Source: Bacteroidota bacterium (GTDB lineage Bacteria > Bacteroidota > Bacteroidia > Flavobacteriales > Weeksellaceae). From it: a DNA stretch of 64,000 nucleotides. Numbering within the stretch: the first letter of the stretch is position 1; each line of letters begins with the position of its first letter. The DNA lies in NCBI GenBank assembly GCA_023458415.1, contig JAEWZO010000044.1:1-64000 (forward strand). The letters run 5' to 3'. Both the position numbers and the translations under genes were made by a program. The notes under the pieces are model-generated. The model was not told where the DNA came from, did no database searches, and was given only the letters and a program-made list of their open reading frames with translations. Of the stretch, positions 25,483 to 33,967 are shown one piece after another.

Positions 25483-26340
25483 ATGGTTTTATCGATGACA
25501 GGTTTCGGAAGGGCAGAAGGCGTTTTCGAAAGCAAAAAAATCACGATCGACATCAAGTCGCTGAACAGCAAATCTTTTGATCTGAATATTAAACTTCCGT
25601 TGCGTTTTAAAGAAAAGGAGTTCGAAATCAGAAAACTACTGAACGACAGAGTGGTGCGTGGAAAAGTAGATTGCTACATCAATATGGAAACGCTTAACGA
25701 TTCCGGCGATGTAAGCATTAACCACGATCTGATAAAATCTTACATAACCGAGCTTAAGAAAGTTACTCCCGACGGACCGGATTTCGAATACTTGAAAATG
25801 GCCATTAGATTTCCTGATGCCATCAGTACACGCCGTAATGAACTGGGAGAAGACGAGTGGAAATTTCTCAATGGACTTCTTCAGGAAGCGCTGGAAAAAT
25901 TTGAAGCATTTAGAAAAACGGAAGGCGATATTCTAAACGAGGAACTGAAGCGCAATATTCACAATATCGAAACGTATCTTTCTATGGTGATTCCTTATGA
26001 AGGCGTTCGAATCAGAATGGTGAAAGACCGTTACAAGGCTGCGCTGTCTGAATTCGAAAACGTGGATGAAACTCGATATTACCAAGAAATGGCTTATTTT
26101 ACCGAAAAACTGGATATTTCGGAGGAAAAAGTTCGCCTTGGTCAGCATTTAAGATATTATGTGGAAGTAATGAAAAATGAGGATTTCAATGGAAAGAAAC
26201 TTGGTTTTATCGCACAGGAAATCGGTCGCGAGATCAATACTTTAGGGTCTAAAGCCAACCACGCCGGAATTCAGAAGCTGGTGGTAATGATGAAAGATGA
26301 CCTTGAAAAAATTAAAGAACAAACTCTGAATGTCCTTTAG
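25483..26340 (+). CDS. YicC family endoribonuclease-like protein
   Basis: A 285-residue cytosolic protein starting with the YicC signature MTGFGRAEG. The N-terminal YicC domain (residues 1-150) and the C-terminal DUF1732 block (KLDISEEKVRLGQHLRYY, GKKLGFIAQEIGREINTLGSKAN) are complete. E. coli YicC has been described as a ribonuclease. I placed the start at 25483 because of the promoter just upstream; the longer frame from 25408 runs through that promoter. gmk begins one base after its stop. Confidence 0.9.
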   Translation: MVLSMTGFGRAEGVFESKKITIDIKSLNSKSFDLNIKLPLRFKEKEFEIRKLLNDRVVRGKVDCYINMETLNDSGDVSINHDLIKSYITELKKVTPDGPDFEYLKMAIRFPDAISTRRNELGEDEWKFLNGLLQEALEKFEAFRKTEGDILNEELKRNIHNIETYLSMVIPYEGVRIRMVKDRYKAALSEFENVDETRYYQEMAYFTEKLDISEEKVRLGQHLRYYVEVMKNEDFNGKKLGFIAQEIGREINTLGSKANHAGIQKLVVMMKDDLEKIKEQTLNVL

Positions 26341-26341
26341 A

Positions 26342-26923
26342 ATGCAGAAAGTCATCATCTTCTCAGCGCCGTCTGGAAGTGGAAAAACCACTTTGGTGAA
26401 ACATGCTCTTGAACAATTTCCACAACTGGCGTTTTCAATTTCATGTACCACGAGAAATCCGCGCGGAATCGAGCAAAACGGAATTGACTATCATTTTATT
26501 TCTCCTGAAGAATTCCGTAAAAGGATTTCAGAAAATGCATTTGTTGAGTTTGAAGAAGTGTATCGGGATAAATTTTACGGTACTTTAAAATCGGAAGTTG
26601 AAAGAATCTGGAACGATGGAAAAACCGTAATTTTCGATGTGGATGTAAAAGGCGGAATTGCACTGAAGAAATATTTTGAAGAGAAAGCGCTTTCCATTTT
26701 CGTAATGCCGCCATCGGTAGAAGAATTGGAACGAAGATTGATTCAAAGAGATACTGATGATTTGCAAACCATAAGAACGCGAGTTGAAAAAGCAGAAGAG
26801 GAAATGAAATACCGCACCGAATTCGATGAAACGGTTATCAACACCGATTTGGAAACCGCAAAAAATGAGGTTACTTCATTAATCAATCAGTTCCTGAATT
26901 CAGAAATTAAAACAGAAAAATAA
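26342..26923 (+). CDS. gmk: Guanylate kinase
   Basis: A 193-residue kinase converting GMP to GDP with ATP. P-loop SAPSGSGKTTL at residues 7-17, the STTRxPR-like segment (SCTTRNPR), YHFISPEEF, and FDVDVKG are all present. The start ATG at 26342 follows the yicC stop by one base, so the pair is translationally coupled, a common arrangement in Flavobacteriia. nadA follows 10 bases later. Confidence 0.95.
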   Translation: MQKVIIFSAPSGSGKTTLVKHALEQFPQLAFSISCTTRNPRGIEQNGIDYHFISPEEFRKRISENAFVEFEEVYRDKFYGTLKSEVERIWNDGKTVIFDVDVKGGIALKKYFEEKALSIFVMPPSVEELERRLIQRDTDDLQTIRTRVEKAEEEMKYRTEFDETVINTDLETAKNEVTSLINQFLNSEIKTEK

Positions 26924-26933
26924 CACAAATTAT

Positions 26934-27953
26934 ATGAGCACCGAAACTTTAGATAAAGCGAAAGCGAACTTACCTGTTCGCGGATTTTTGAAAATTGAGG
27001 ACCTGATAATTCCAAAGGGAGAAGAACTGGTTCAGGCAATTCTTAAGCTGAAAGAAGAAAAAAACGCGGTCATTCTTGCGCACTATTATCAGCCGGCAGA
27101 AATTCAGGATATTGCAGATTATTTGGGAGATTCCCTTCAGTTGGCGCGTCAGGCGAAAGACACGCAGGCGGACATGATTGTTTTCTGCGGTGTGCATTTC
27201 ATGGCAGAAGCGGCAAAAATTCTTAATCCAACTAAAAAAGTAGTTCTTCCCGATACTTTGGCCGGTTGCTCACTAGCGGATGGCTGTAGTGGTGAAGGTT
27301 TGCGCCAGATGCGCGAACAACATCCGGGAGCGCTTATTGCAACTTACATCAACTGTAATGCAGAAACAAAAGCAGAATCTGATATTATTGTAACCAGCTC
27401 CAATGCGGAAACCATCATCAATTCAATGCCGAAAGACAAGCCGCTGATTTTTGCTCCGGATAAAAACTTGGGTCGTTACCTGATGAAAAAAACCGGTCGC
27501 GAAATGATTCTTTGGGACGGAAGCTGTATCGTTCACGAAGCATTTTCAATGGAGAGAATTGCAAAACAGATGGCTGAAAATCCTGATGCAAAATTGGTTG
27601 CACATCCTGAAAGTGAAACTGCAGTTCTGGATTTGGCGCATTTCATCGGATCAACTTCTGCGCTTTTGAATTATGTTGAAAAAGATGAAACTACAAAATT
27701 CATCGTTGCAACTGAAGAGGGAATTTTGCATGAAATGAAGAAACGTGCACCGCATAAAACCCTGATTCCGGCGCTAGTTTTTGATGAAAGCTGCAACTGC
27801 TCTGAATGTTTCTACATGAAGAGAAATACGATGGAAAAACTTTATCTGTGTATGAAGTACGAACTTCCGGAAATCCTCATCGACGAAGAACTTCGTTTGA
27901 AAGCACTGGAACCGGTGGAGAAAATGCTCGAACTTTCAAAATCGATTAAATAA
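26934..27953 (+). CDS. nadA: Quinolinate synthase A
   Basis: A 339-residue [4Fe-4S] enzyme that condenses iminoaspartate and dihydroxyacetone phosphate into quinolinate for NAD synthesis. Motifs: AHYYQPAEIQDIADYLGDSL, the first cluster Cys in GCSLADGC, the second in SCIVHEAF, and the third in ESCNCSECF. nadB and nadC are not in the window. It ends the yicC-gmk-nadA operon; a hairpin terminator follows. Confidence 0.95.
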   Translation: MSTETLDKAKANLPVRGFLKIEDLIIPKGEELVQAILKLKEEKNAVILAHYYQPAEIQDIADYLGDSLQLARQAKDTQADMIVFCGVHFMAEAAKILNPTKKVVLPDTLAGCSLADGCSGEGLRQMREQHPGALIATYINCNAETKAESDIIVTSSNAETIINSMPKDKPLIFAPDKNLGRYLMKKTGREMILWDGSCIVHEAFSMERIAKQMAENPDAKLVAHPESETAVLDLAHFIGSTSALLNYVEKDETTKFIVATEEGILHEMKKRAPHKTLIPALVFDESCNCSECFYMKRNTMEKLYLCMKYELPEILIDEELRLKALEPVEKMLELSKSIK

Positions 27954-27960
27954 AACACTA

Positions 27961-27985
27961 AAACGGACTTCGGTTCGTTTTTTTA
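27961..27985 (+). terminator. Terminator after nadA
   Basis: Stem AACGGAC (27962-27968), TTCG tetraloop, GTTCGTT (27973-27979) with one G-T pair, then a T-run. Confidence 0.88.
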
Positions 27986-27986
27986 T

Positions 27987-27994
27987 TACATTTG
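27987..27994 (+). promoter_or_regulatory. Bacteroidota -7 element for folB
   Basis: TACATTTG, perfect TAnnTTTG, 21 bases before the folB ATG at 28016. It begins two bases after the nadA terminator. Confidence 0.62.
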
Positions 27995-28015
27995 TTTAAA
28001 GCTCATCCAGTTTTT

Positions 28016-28378
28016 ATGAACAGCAAAATCATCATTGAAGATTTAAAAATTTATGCCTTTCATGGCGTTCTTCCCGAGGAAACAATTATTGGGACGTACT
28101 ATCTTATCAATCTTGAAATTCATTCGGATATTTCCAAAGCTGCAATTTCTGATGATTTGAATGATACCATCAATTACGCTGAGGTTAACGAAATTATACA
28201 TTCAGAAATGAAGGTTCCGTCTAAATTACTGGAGCACGTTATCGGTAGAATTTTTGCAAAGCTGGAGAAAGCTTTTCCTCAGATTTCGTTCATGAAGATG
28301 AAGCTTACGAAAACCAATCCTCCAATGAAAGGTGAAATGAAAGGAGTAAGTGTGGAAATGGAAAAGAAAATTTTCTAA
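28016..28378 (+). CDS. folB: Dihydroneopterin aldolase
   Basis: A 120-residue enzyme of folate synthesis that cleaves dihydroneopterin to 6-hydroxymethyl-dihydropterin. The family start (IIIEDLKIYAFHGVLPEE) and the NYAEVNEIIHSEM and LEHVIGRI segments are present. The ATG at 28016 is chosen because of the promoter; an in-frame longer frame from 27992 overlaps it. The DUF4403 gene follows 5 bases later. folK is 13 kb away at 41160. Confidence 0.9.
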   Translation: MNSKIIIEDLKIYAFHGVLPEETIIGTYYLINLEIHSDISKAAISDDLNDTINYAEVNEIIHSEMKVPSKLLEHVIGRIFAKLEKAFPQISFMKMKLTKTNPPMKGEMKGVSVEMEKKIF

Positions 28379-28383
28379 AGAAG

Positions 28384-29748
28384 ATGAAACGCCTGTTTTT
28401 TATTGGACTATTTTTCTGTGCTTTCTGGATATTCGGTCAGAATAATACTGCAGTCAGTCCGGATTTTCCAAGAATTAAATCTTCTGTGACGATGTCGGTA
28501 AGAATTCCACTTGCGGAAATAAGCAATATCGTCAATGCATCAGTAAATAATTTGATTTTTGAGGACAATTCGTTTACTGATAACAATAATGATCAGTTCA
28601 AAGTGAAAGTCTGGAAAACTCGTCCTATCCGTTTAGTCGGCGGAACCAACCAAAATCTTCTAATTGAAGTGCCACTCAAAATCTGGGCAGAAAAAGGAAT
28701 CGGAACTTTTGGAGTGTATTCTTATCAGGAAACTACTTTCGAAACCGTGATGTTTTTCAATACACAACTTTCGCTACTCAATAACTGGACAATGATTACC
28801 AAAACTTCGCCGATGGGTTTCAAATGGGTAACAAAACCGGTTTTGGATTATGGCAGAATTAAAGTCCCTATTACAGGTTTGGTGGAAGAAAGTCTGAAAA
28901 AGCAACAGCAGGATTTCACGAAAACCATCGATGAAATGATGTTGAAGCAGCTCAATTTTCAACCGTACGCCGCTATGGCCTGGAATCAGTTTTCACAACC
29001 CTTTGAAGTTTCGGAAGAGTATAAAACGTGGCTGAAAATTTCTCCGGTGAGCGTAAGTGTAACACCGCTGTTTTTTTATCGCGATGCGATTGATGTTAAT
29101 ATTGGAATTGATTCTTACTCTGAAACTTTTACCGGCCAAAAACCCTCTGCTTCTCCTATGGTGAAGAATGTTGCTAATTTTAATTCCGTGCAGACTTTAC
29201 CAAATTCTTTCTTTCTGCAAACCACAGCCAATGTGCCTTACTCAGAAGCGGAACGGATTGCGAAAGAAATGTTCCTGAATAAAAATTTTGATTTCAATGG
29301 GGGAAAATCTCAGATTAAAATCAATGAAATCAAAGTTTATCCCGAATCGAACAGAATTATGATTGAAGCTGAAACCGAAGGAACAATTAACGGTGTTTCC
29401 TACATCTCAGGAATTCCTGTATATGATGAGGTGAAACGCAAAATTGTACTCTCGGAAACCGAGTTCAAATTAAAGACTAAAAATATTCTACACAGAACAG
29501 CGACCGCTTTATTCCGTGGAAAAATAATCCGGATGATAGAGGAAGAATACGGGATTCCAACAGCAGAACTGGAAGATTCTTCAAGAAAAAGTACCGGGGA
29601 TGCTTTTAACAAAGAATATTATCAAGGACTAAAGATGAGCGGTAAAGTTTTCTCGTTGAAACCCTCTTCAGTTTTCGTGGGTCCAAATACTATTACTGCA
29701 GTGATTGATATCAGAGCGCAGCTTCGCCTCAACGTGAACGGACTTTAA
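28384..29748 (+). CDS. DUF4403 family exported protein
   Basis: A 454-residue protein with a signal peptide (LFFIGLFFCAFWIFGQ) and a DUF4403 region covering most of the mature part (SVTMSVRIPLAEISNIVNASVNNLIF at the front; a second repeat-like half starting near residue 240). It is beta-rich and resembles lipid-transfer/BPI-like tubular folds, which would fit a periplasmic lipid carrier; this is inference. It is co-transcribed with folB. Confidence 0.85.
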   Translation: MKRLFFIGLFFCAFWIFGQNNTAVSPDFPRIKSSVTMSVRIPLAEISNIVNASVNNLIFEDNSFTDNNNDQFKVKVWKTRPIRLVGGTNQNLLIEVPLKIWAEKGIGTFGVYSYQETTFETVMFFNTQLSLLNNWTMITKTSPMGFKWVTKPVLDYGRIKVPITGLVEESLKKQQQDFTKTIDEMMLKQLNFQPYAAMAWNQFSQPFEVSEEYKTWLKISPVSVSVTPLFFYRDAIDVNIGIDSYSETFTGQKPSASPMVKNVANFNSVQTLPNSFFLQTTANVPYSEAERIAKEMFLNKNFDFNGGKSQIKINEIKVYPESNRIMIEAETEGTINGVSYISGIPVYDEVKRKIVLSETEFKLKTKNILHRTATALFRGKIIRMIEEEYGIPTAELEDSSRKSTGDAFNKEYYQGLKMSGKVFSLKPSSVFVGPNTITAVIDIRAQLRLNVNGL

Positions 29749-29801
29749 TTTTTCCCTGTTAAATATTGAAAAATTAAGTTTCACGGAAAAAAATAAAATA
29801 T

Positions 29802-29809
29802 TATATTTG
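29802..29809 (+). promoter_or_regulatory. Bacteroidota -7 element for tRNA-Cys
   Basis: TATATTTG, perfect TAnnTTTG, 11 bases before the first base of the mature tRNA. Confidence 0.7.
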
Positions 29810-29820
29810 CAAACCCAAAT

Positions 29821-29891
29821 GGTACTTTGGCCGAGTGGTTAGGCAGTGGTCTGCAACACCATCTACAGCGGTTCGAATCCGCTAGGTACCT
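29821..29891 (+). tRNA. tRNA-Cys (GCA)
   Basis: Cloverleaf with acceptor GGTACTT pairing AGGTACC, T-arm AGCGG-TTCGAAT-CCGCT, anticodon GCA in the loop CTGCAAC, and discriminator T typical of tRNA-Cys. CCA is not encoded: the tRNA is followed by CTTC. It is a single tRNA with its own promoter and terminator. Confidence 0.96.
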
Positions 29892-29897
29892 CTTCAG

Positions 29898-29931
29898 AGC
29901 AAATATTTGAATTTCAAATATTTGCTTTTTT
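29898..29931 (+). terminator. Terminator after tRNA-Cys
   Basis: 13-bp perfect stem AGCAAATATTTGA / TCAAATATTTGCT with loop ATT, followed by a T-run. Confidence 0.93.
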
Positions 29932-29987
29932 ATTTTTGGAATGTTTAACCAAATTTAACATTTCTTAACACCTGTTTGGTTTCTTTT

Positions 29988-30005
29988 TTGGCATATAGTT
30001 CGCAA
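29988..30005 (+). promoter_or_regulatory. Candidate sigma-54 (RpoN) promoter for the glycine-zipper lipoprotein
   Basis: Reads TTGGCATATAGTTCGCAA. GG at 29990-29991 and GC at 30002-30003 are 12 bases apart, the exact -24/-12 spacing, and the sequence matches YTGGCACRNNNNTTGCW at all but two fixed positions (C to T, T to C). The ATG follows 28 bases downstream. No activator gene is in the window. Confidence 0.55.
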
Positions 30006-30033
30006 CAAAGACATTAACGATAAATTTAAGATT

Positions 30034-30588
30034 ATGAAAAATATATTATTAACAGGTGCGATGTCAGTCTTAATGTTGTCGGCTTGTCAAAAAGATAACA
30101 CAGTTGCAGAAAAGTCTCTGGAACAGCAGAAAATGGAATTCCAGGCAAGACAATTGGAAATTGAAAAGCAGAAGTTAGCTATTGAAAAAGAAAGAATGGC
30201 TTATGAAGCTCAGAAAAAATCCGATAGTATTGCGGAGTCTAACAGACAAAAAGAGCAGGCGAGAACGGCTGCTAATTCAAGACCGCAAGTAATTAGAGAA
30301 ACTAAAACAGTATATGTAAATAATACACCAAGAAGTTCTTCAAGTTCAGGCTCTTATGCAGGAACAAATTCCGGAACTTCGCAGGGAACTACCCAAAGAC
30401 AAGGGATGAGTAAAGCTGCAAAAGGTACTATTATCGGTACTGTAGGTGGAGCTGCTGCAGGTGCAATTATTAATAAGAAAAACCGTGGAGCCGGTGCAGT
30501 TGTAGGTGGTATTGTAGGTGGCGCAACAGGTTACACTATCGGTAGAGCACAGGATAGAAAAGACGGTAGAGTTCAGCCAAGAAACTAA
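30034..30588 (+). CDS. Glycine-zipper lipoprotein
   Basis: A 184-residue lipoprotein: signal to the lipobox (LLTGAMSVLMLSAC, Cys about residue 18), a charged coiled coil (residues 28-80, EKQKLAIEKERMAYEAQKK), a Ser/Thr/Gly-rich linker (100-125), and a YMGG-like glycine zipper (KGTIIGTVGGAAAGAIINKKNRG..GGIVGGATGYTIG). Glycine-zipper lipoproteins are linked to envelope stress and outer-membrane integrity. A sigma-54-like site precedes it and a terminator follows, so it is a single-gene unit. Confidence 0.82.
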   Translation: MKNILLTGAMSVLMLSACQKDNTVAEKSLEQQKMEFQARQLEIEKQKLAIEKERMAYEAQKKSDSIAESNRQKEQARTAANSRPQVIRETKTVYVNNTPRSSSSSGSYAGTNSGTSQGTTQRQGMSKAAKGTIIGTVGGAAAGAIINKKNRGAGAVVGGIVGGATGYTIGRAQDRKDGRVQPRN

Positions 30589-30614
30589 AAAGTTTATTAC
30601 ATCATATTATCAAA

Positions 30615-30646
30615 AAAGATTGCTTATTTTTAAGCAGTCTTTTTTT
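30615..30646 (+). terminator. Terminator after the lipoprotein gene, abutting the next start codon
   Basis: Stem AAAGATTGCTTA (30615-30626), loop TTTT, TAAGCAGTCTTT (30631-30642), one G-T pair, then T-run to 30646. The ATG of the next gene is at 30647, directly after the T-run. Confidence 0.85.
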
Positions 30647-32278
30647 ATGATTTATATTCTCTGCAGTTTGGTTTTCCTCTTGCCGACATTAGCCGGAATT
30701 GGTGCTCTTGTAGAGAAGATTGCGGGAAAATTAACTACTGGATTCGCTTCTAAACTCGTTCTTGGTATTTGCTCGGTTGCTATTTTATGGACAATTCTTG
30801 CATTTTTTATTCCGCTGAACATTTATGTTGAATTACTCACGCTTGCAATAGGTTTAGGCGCTTTTTTCTTTTTTAAAATTTACGAAGATTTTGCTGCTTT
30901 TTTCTTGAGGAATTTTTTTGTTTTCACCGTCCTTTCGTTGGTTATTGTTTTTGCGGGCGCTTACTATCCGTTTGTTTTAGATCATTTCGGTTATTATGTT
31001 CCAACCGTAAAATGGCTCTCTGAAATTGGTCTGGTAAAAGGAATTTCCAATCTGGATCTGCTTTTAGGACAGATGTCCGTTTGGCATATTTTTCAAGCGG
31101 GATTTTCAAATTTTTCAGATCCTTTTCTCAGGATGAATGTGGTGGTTTTGGTTATTTTACTGATCTATATTTTAGAAAAAAGATCATGGGTTCATTTAAT
31201 TTTTCTGCCGGTTCTTTTCTTGTTTTCACAAAGTCCAAGTCCTGATTTACCTGTTATTGTTCTATCATTAATTGTGCTTACCGAAGTGCTTCAGAGAAAC
31301 AAAAATGTGTCTTTACTCTTCTTTGTTTCAATGGTTGTTTTTTCGATGAAGCCTACGATGATTTGGCTTCCTTTGCTGGTTTTTTTTTATGGTTTATTGA
31401 TTAAGAAAGTTCCTCTGAAATTTGTATTGGGAGGTTTAGTTGTTTTTGCAGTTTTTCTGGTGAAGAATATTTACACTTTTGGTTTTCCGGTTTTTCCTGT
31501 TCAATTTGTTGACCTGGGTGTTGCATGGAAGCCAAACGAAAATCTTCTTCAAAGTTCTGCACAGATTGCAATAGAAAAGACTTTCGACATGCAGTTTTCT
31601 TTCCAGGAAATTCAGAAATTTTCGACTGGCGATTACATTTTGCAATGGCTTACTTTAAATGGAATTAAAGGTAAAATTCATGTGCTGTTCATTGCCTCGT
31701 TACTAGGTTTTATTATTTATGCCTTCAGAAGGAAATCAAAAATTGTCTGGATTATTGCTTTTTCAATACTGGTGAAAAGCATTTTGGTGCTGCTTTTTTC
31801 AGCGCAGTACCGTTTTTTCATTGACGTGTTCTTTGTGATTTTCTTTGTCTTTTTTTGTGCAATCACGCCACGCAAAGTTTCGTTGATATCATTTGCTGTT
31901 CTTTCCGCACTTATAATTGGATTTCTTTCTTTTCCAGATTTGATAAAAAGGCAGATGCCGAGTTTTAAACTCAGCCATTATATGATGGGTTTCAACCGTG
32001 ACCAGTTTATAGAGCCGTCTGATTTCGGCCTGAACAGTTACCAAACGCACAGCATTGGAAATCTTGATTTCAATCTTGTTAATGGATATCCCTTTAGTTT
32101 CGATACGCCGATTCCGGCAATTTCTCCAGGTTTTGTTGAAGATTATATCAAAGCCGGAATTTTCCCTCAAAAGATGGGATCTGATGTTAAAGACGGATTT
32201 ATTTGGCGTAAAACTTCTCCTGAAGAACAGAAGAAGCTCAAAGAAATTATGGAAGATTTTTACCAAGCCATGCCTTAA
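30647..32278 (+). CDS. Large multi-pass membrane protein (possibly LIC_10190 family), unknown function
   Basis: A 543-residue membrane protein with 11-13 hydrophobic helices and Leu/Phe-rich loops, beginning MIYILCSLVFLLPTLAGIGALVE. The periplasmic-type loop VKWLSEIGLVKGISNLDLLLGQMS with many conserved aromatic and charged residues, and a C-terminal soluble stretch (~100 residues), recall GT-C glycosyltransferase-like proteins and what I remember as LIC_10190 membrane proteins; this is a tentative call. The ATG follows the T-run of the preceding terminator with no space for a leader, an odd arrangement. Upstream in-frame codons lie within the preceding lipoprotein gene and are rejected. aroC follows 42 bases later. 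Confidence 0.68.
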   Translation: MIYILCSLVFLLPTLAGIGALVEKIAGKLTTGFASKLVLGICSVAILWTILAFFIPLNIYVELLTLAIGLGAFFFFKIYEDFAAFFLRNFFVFTVLSLVIVFAGAYYPFVLDHFGYYVPTVKWLSEIGLVKGISNLDLLLGQMSVWHIFQAGFSNFSDPFLRMNVVVLVILLIYILEKRSWVHLIFLPVLFLFSQSPSPDLPVIVLSLIVLTEVLQRNKNVSLLFFVSMVVFSMKPTMIWLPLLVFFYGLLIKKVPLKFVLGGLVVFAVFLVKNIYTFGFPVFPVQFVDLGVAWKPNENLLQSSAQIAIEKTFDMQFSFQEIQKFSTGDYILQWLTLNGIKGKIHVLFIASLLGFIIYAFRRKSKIVWIIAFSILVKSILVLLFSAQYRFFIDVFFVIFFVFFCAITPRKVSLISFAVLSALIIGFLSFPDLIKRQMPSFKLSHYMMGFNRDQFIEPSDFGLNSYQTHSIGNLDFNLVNGYPFSFDTPIPAISPGFVEDYIKAGIFPQKMGSDVKDGFIWRKTSPEEQKKLKEIMEDFYQAMP

Positions 32279-32308
32279 ACCATCACGGAAATCCTCATAA
32301 CTTTTAAC

Positions 32309-32316
32309 TAACTTTG
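32309..32316 (+). promoter_or_regulatory. Bacteroidota -7 element for aroC
   Basis: TAACTTTG, perfect TAnnTTTG, followed by CAAT and then ATG. Predicts a leaderless message. Confidence 0.65.
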
Positions 32317-32320
32317 CAAT

Positions 32321-33382
32321 ATGTTCGGATTAGGAAATTTTCTTACACTTTCCACTTTTGGTGAAAGTCACGGGATTGCTTACGGTGGGATTATTACAAA
32401 TTTTCCGGCGGGAGTAAATTTGGATTTGGAGAAGGTTCAGAAAGAACTCGACCGAAGAAAACCAGGTCAGTCAACTTTAGTAACGCAAAGAAAAGAATCA
32501 GATCAAGTACAGTTTCTATCCGGTATCTTTGAAGGTAAGTCAACGGGAACACCAATCGGCTTTATCGTTCCGAACGAAAATCAGAAATCAAGAGATTACG
32601 CTCATATTGAAAAAGCGTATCGTCCGAGTCACGCAGATTTTACTTACGATCAAAAATTTGGTATCCGCGATTATCGTGGTGGCGGAAAATCTTCTGCCCG
32701 CGAAACAGTGAACTGGGTAGTTGCAGGTGCTTTGGCAAAACAGCTTCTGCCGCAATCAGTAGAAATCAATGCTTATGTTTCTTCCGTAGGTGAAATATTT
32801 TGTGAAAAACCTTATCAGGATCTCGATTTCTCGAAGACCGAAAGCAACGATGTTCGCTGTCCCGATGAAGAAACTGCAGAGAAAATGATTCAGAAAATCC
32901 GTGAAATTAAAAAAGATGGAAATACGATAGGAGGAACAATCACATGCGTAATAAAAAATCTTCCGGCAGGAATTGGTGAACCTGTTTTCGGTAAACTGCA
33001 GGCGGAACTGGCAAAAAGCATGATGAACATTAATGCTGCGAAAGGTTTCGAATACGGAAGTGGTTTTTGTGGAGCGAAAATGACTGGGAAAGAACATAAC
33101 GATCTCTTTAATGTAGATTTCAAGACCAAAACCAATCTCTCAGGAGGAATTCAGGGTGGAATTTCCAATGGGATGGATGTGTATTTCCGTGTAGCATTTA
33201 AACCGGTGGCAACAATTCTACAACCCCAAGAAAGTGTTGATAAATTTGGACAAAAAATAATTTTGGAAGGTAAAGGAAGACACGATGCATGTGTGCTTCC
33301 GAGAGCCGTCCCTATCATTGAAAATCTTGCAGCATTTGTAATTGCAGATTTGTTTTTAATCAATAAAATCAGAAAAATATAA
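32321..33382 (+). CDS. aroC: Chorismate synthase
   Basis: A 353-residue FMN-dependent enzyme that makes chorismate from EPSP, the last step of the shikimate pathway. Signatures: [18 protein letters not shown], the DRRKPGQS segment, [27 protein letters not shown] and the C-terminal [13 protein letters not shown]. The ATG lies 4 bases after a perfect -7 element. It is followed by a thioredoxin-fold gene after 8 bases. Confidence 0.96.
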   Translation: MFGLGNFLTLSTFGESHGIAYGGIITNFPAGVNLDLEKVQKELDRRKPGQSTLVTQRKESDQVQFLSGIFEGKSTGTPIGFIVPNENQKSRDYAHIEKAYRPSHADFTYDQKFGIRDYRGGGKSSARETVNWVVAGALAKQLLPQSVEINAYVSSVGEIFCEKPYQDLDFSKTESNDVRCPDEETAEKMIQKIREIKKDGNTIGGTITCVIKNLPAGIGEPVFGKLQAELAKSMMNINAAKGFEYGSGFCGAKMTGKEHNDLFNVDFKTKTNLSGGIQGGISNGMDVYFRVAFKPVATILQPQESVDKFGQKIILEGKGRHDACVLPRAVPIIENLAAFVIADLFLINKIRKI

Positions 33383-33390
33383 AAGATAAA

Positions 33391-33954
33391 ATGGAAAAGT
33401 ATTGGAACGAAGCGATCTCCTTTGAAGAGTATATGAACGTTGCAGATCAGCGCGCAAACAATCCTAAAGACGAGCAGGAAAAAGAGTTTCACGGATATTA
33501 TGAATTGGGGCTGCAGCGCATGACCCGCGCTTTGAAAACTTACAAGCCCGATGAAAACCAGCGTGAAGCTTTAGCAAGCAAAAACTTCAAGGGAAAAGTT
33601 CTGATTATTACTGAACCTTGGTGCGGCGATGCAAGTGCAACAGTTCCGCAGGTTTCGAAATTTTTTGAAAGTGAAAATGAAGTGCGGATTTTTCTACGTG
33701 ATAACGACCACAGCTTAATTGATCAGTTTCTAACAAATGGAACACAGTCGATTCCGAAAGTTGTTTTACTTGATGAAGATTTTTCTGTGATTAATTCGTG
33801 GGGACCAAGACCAAAGTTCGGCCTTGAACTTTTGGAAAAATACAAAGCTGATCCTGTCGCTTTTCCACAGGAAGAATTTTACAATCAGTTGCAGGTTTAC
33901 TATGCGAAAAACCGAGGAAAAGATGCAATTGGCGAAATTTTGGAGTTACTGTAA
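33391..33954 (+). CDS. Thioredoxin-fold protein with WCGDA instead of CXXC
   Basis: A 187-residue cytosolic protein (no signal) of the thioredoxin superfamily. The redox site reads EPWCGDASATVPQ at about residue 76: a single Cys in place of CxxC. The cis-Pro loop SIPKVVLLDEDF is present. Homologues with WCGD in Bacteroidota are seen as 'thioredoxin family proteins'; the loss of the second Cys suggests a monothiol, peroxiredoxin-like or non-catalytic role. It lies 8 bases after aroC and 13 bases before a TlpA-like gene. Confidence 0.8.
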   Translation: MEKYWNEAISFEEYMNVADQRANNPKDEQEKEFHGYYELGLQRMTRALKTYKPDENQREALASKNFKGKVLIITEPWCGDASATVPQVSKFFESENEVRIFLRDNDHSLIDQFLTNGTQSIPKVVLLDEDFSVINSWGPRPKFGLELLEKYKADPVAFPQEEFYNQLQVYYAKNRGKDAIGEILELL

Positions 33955-33967
33955 TTAATTTATCTGA

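Noticed and set aside
30518..30646. 43-residue N-terminal extension of the large membrane protein
   Set aside because: It overlaps the coding sequence and terminator of the lipoprotein gene in another frame and lacks membrane features.
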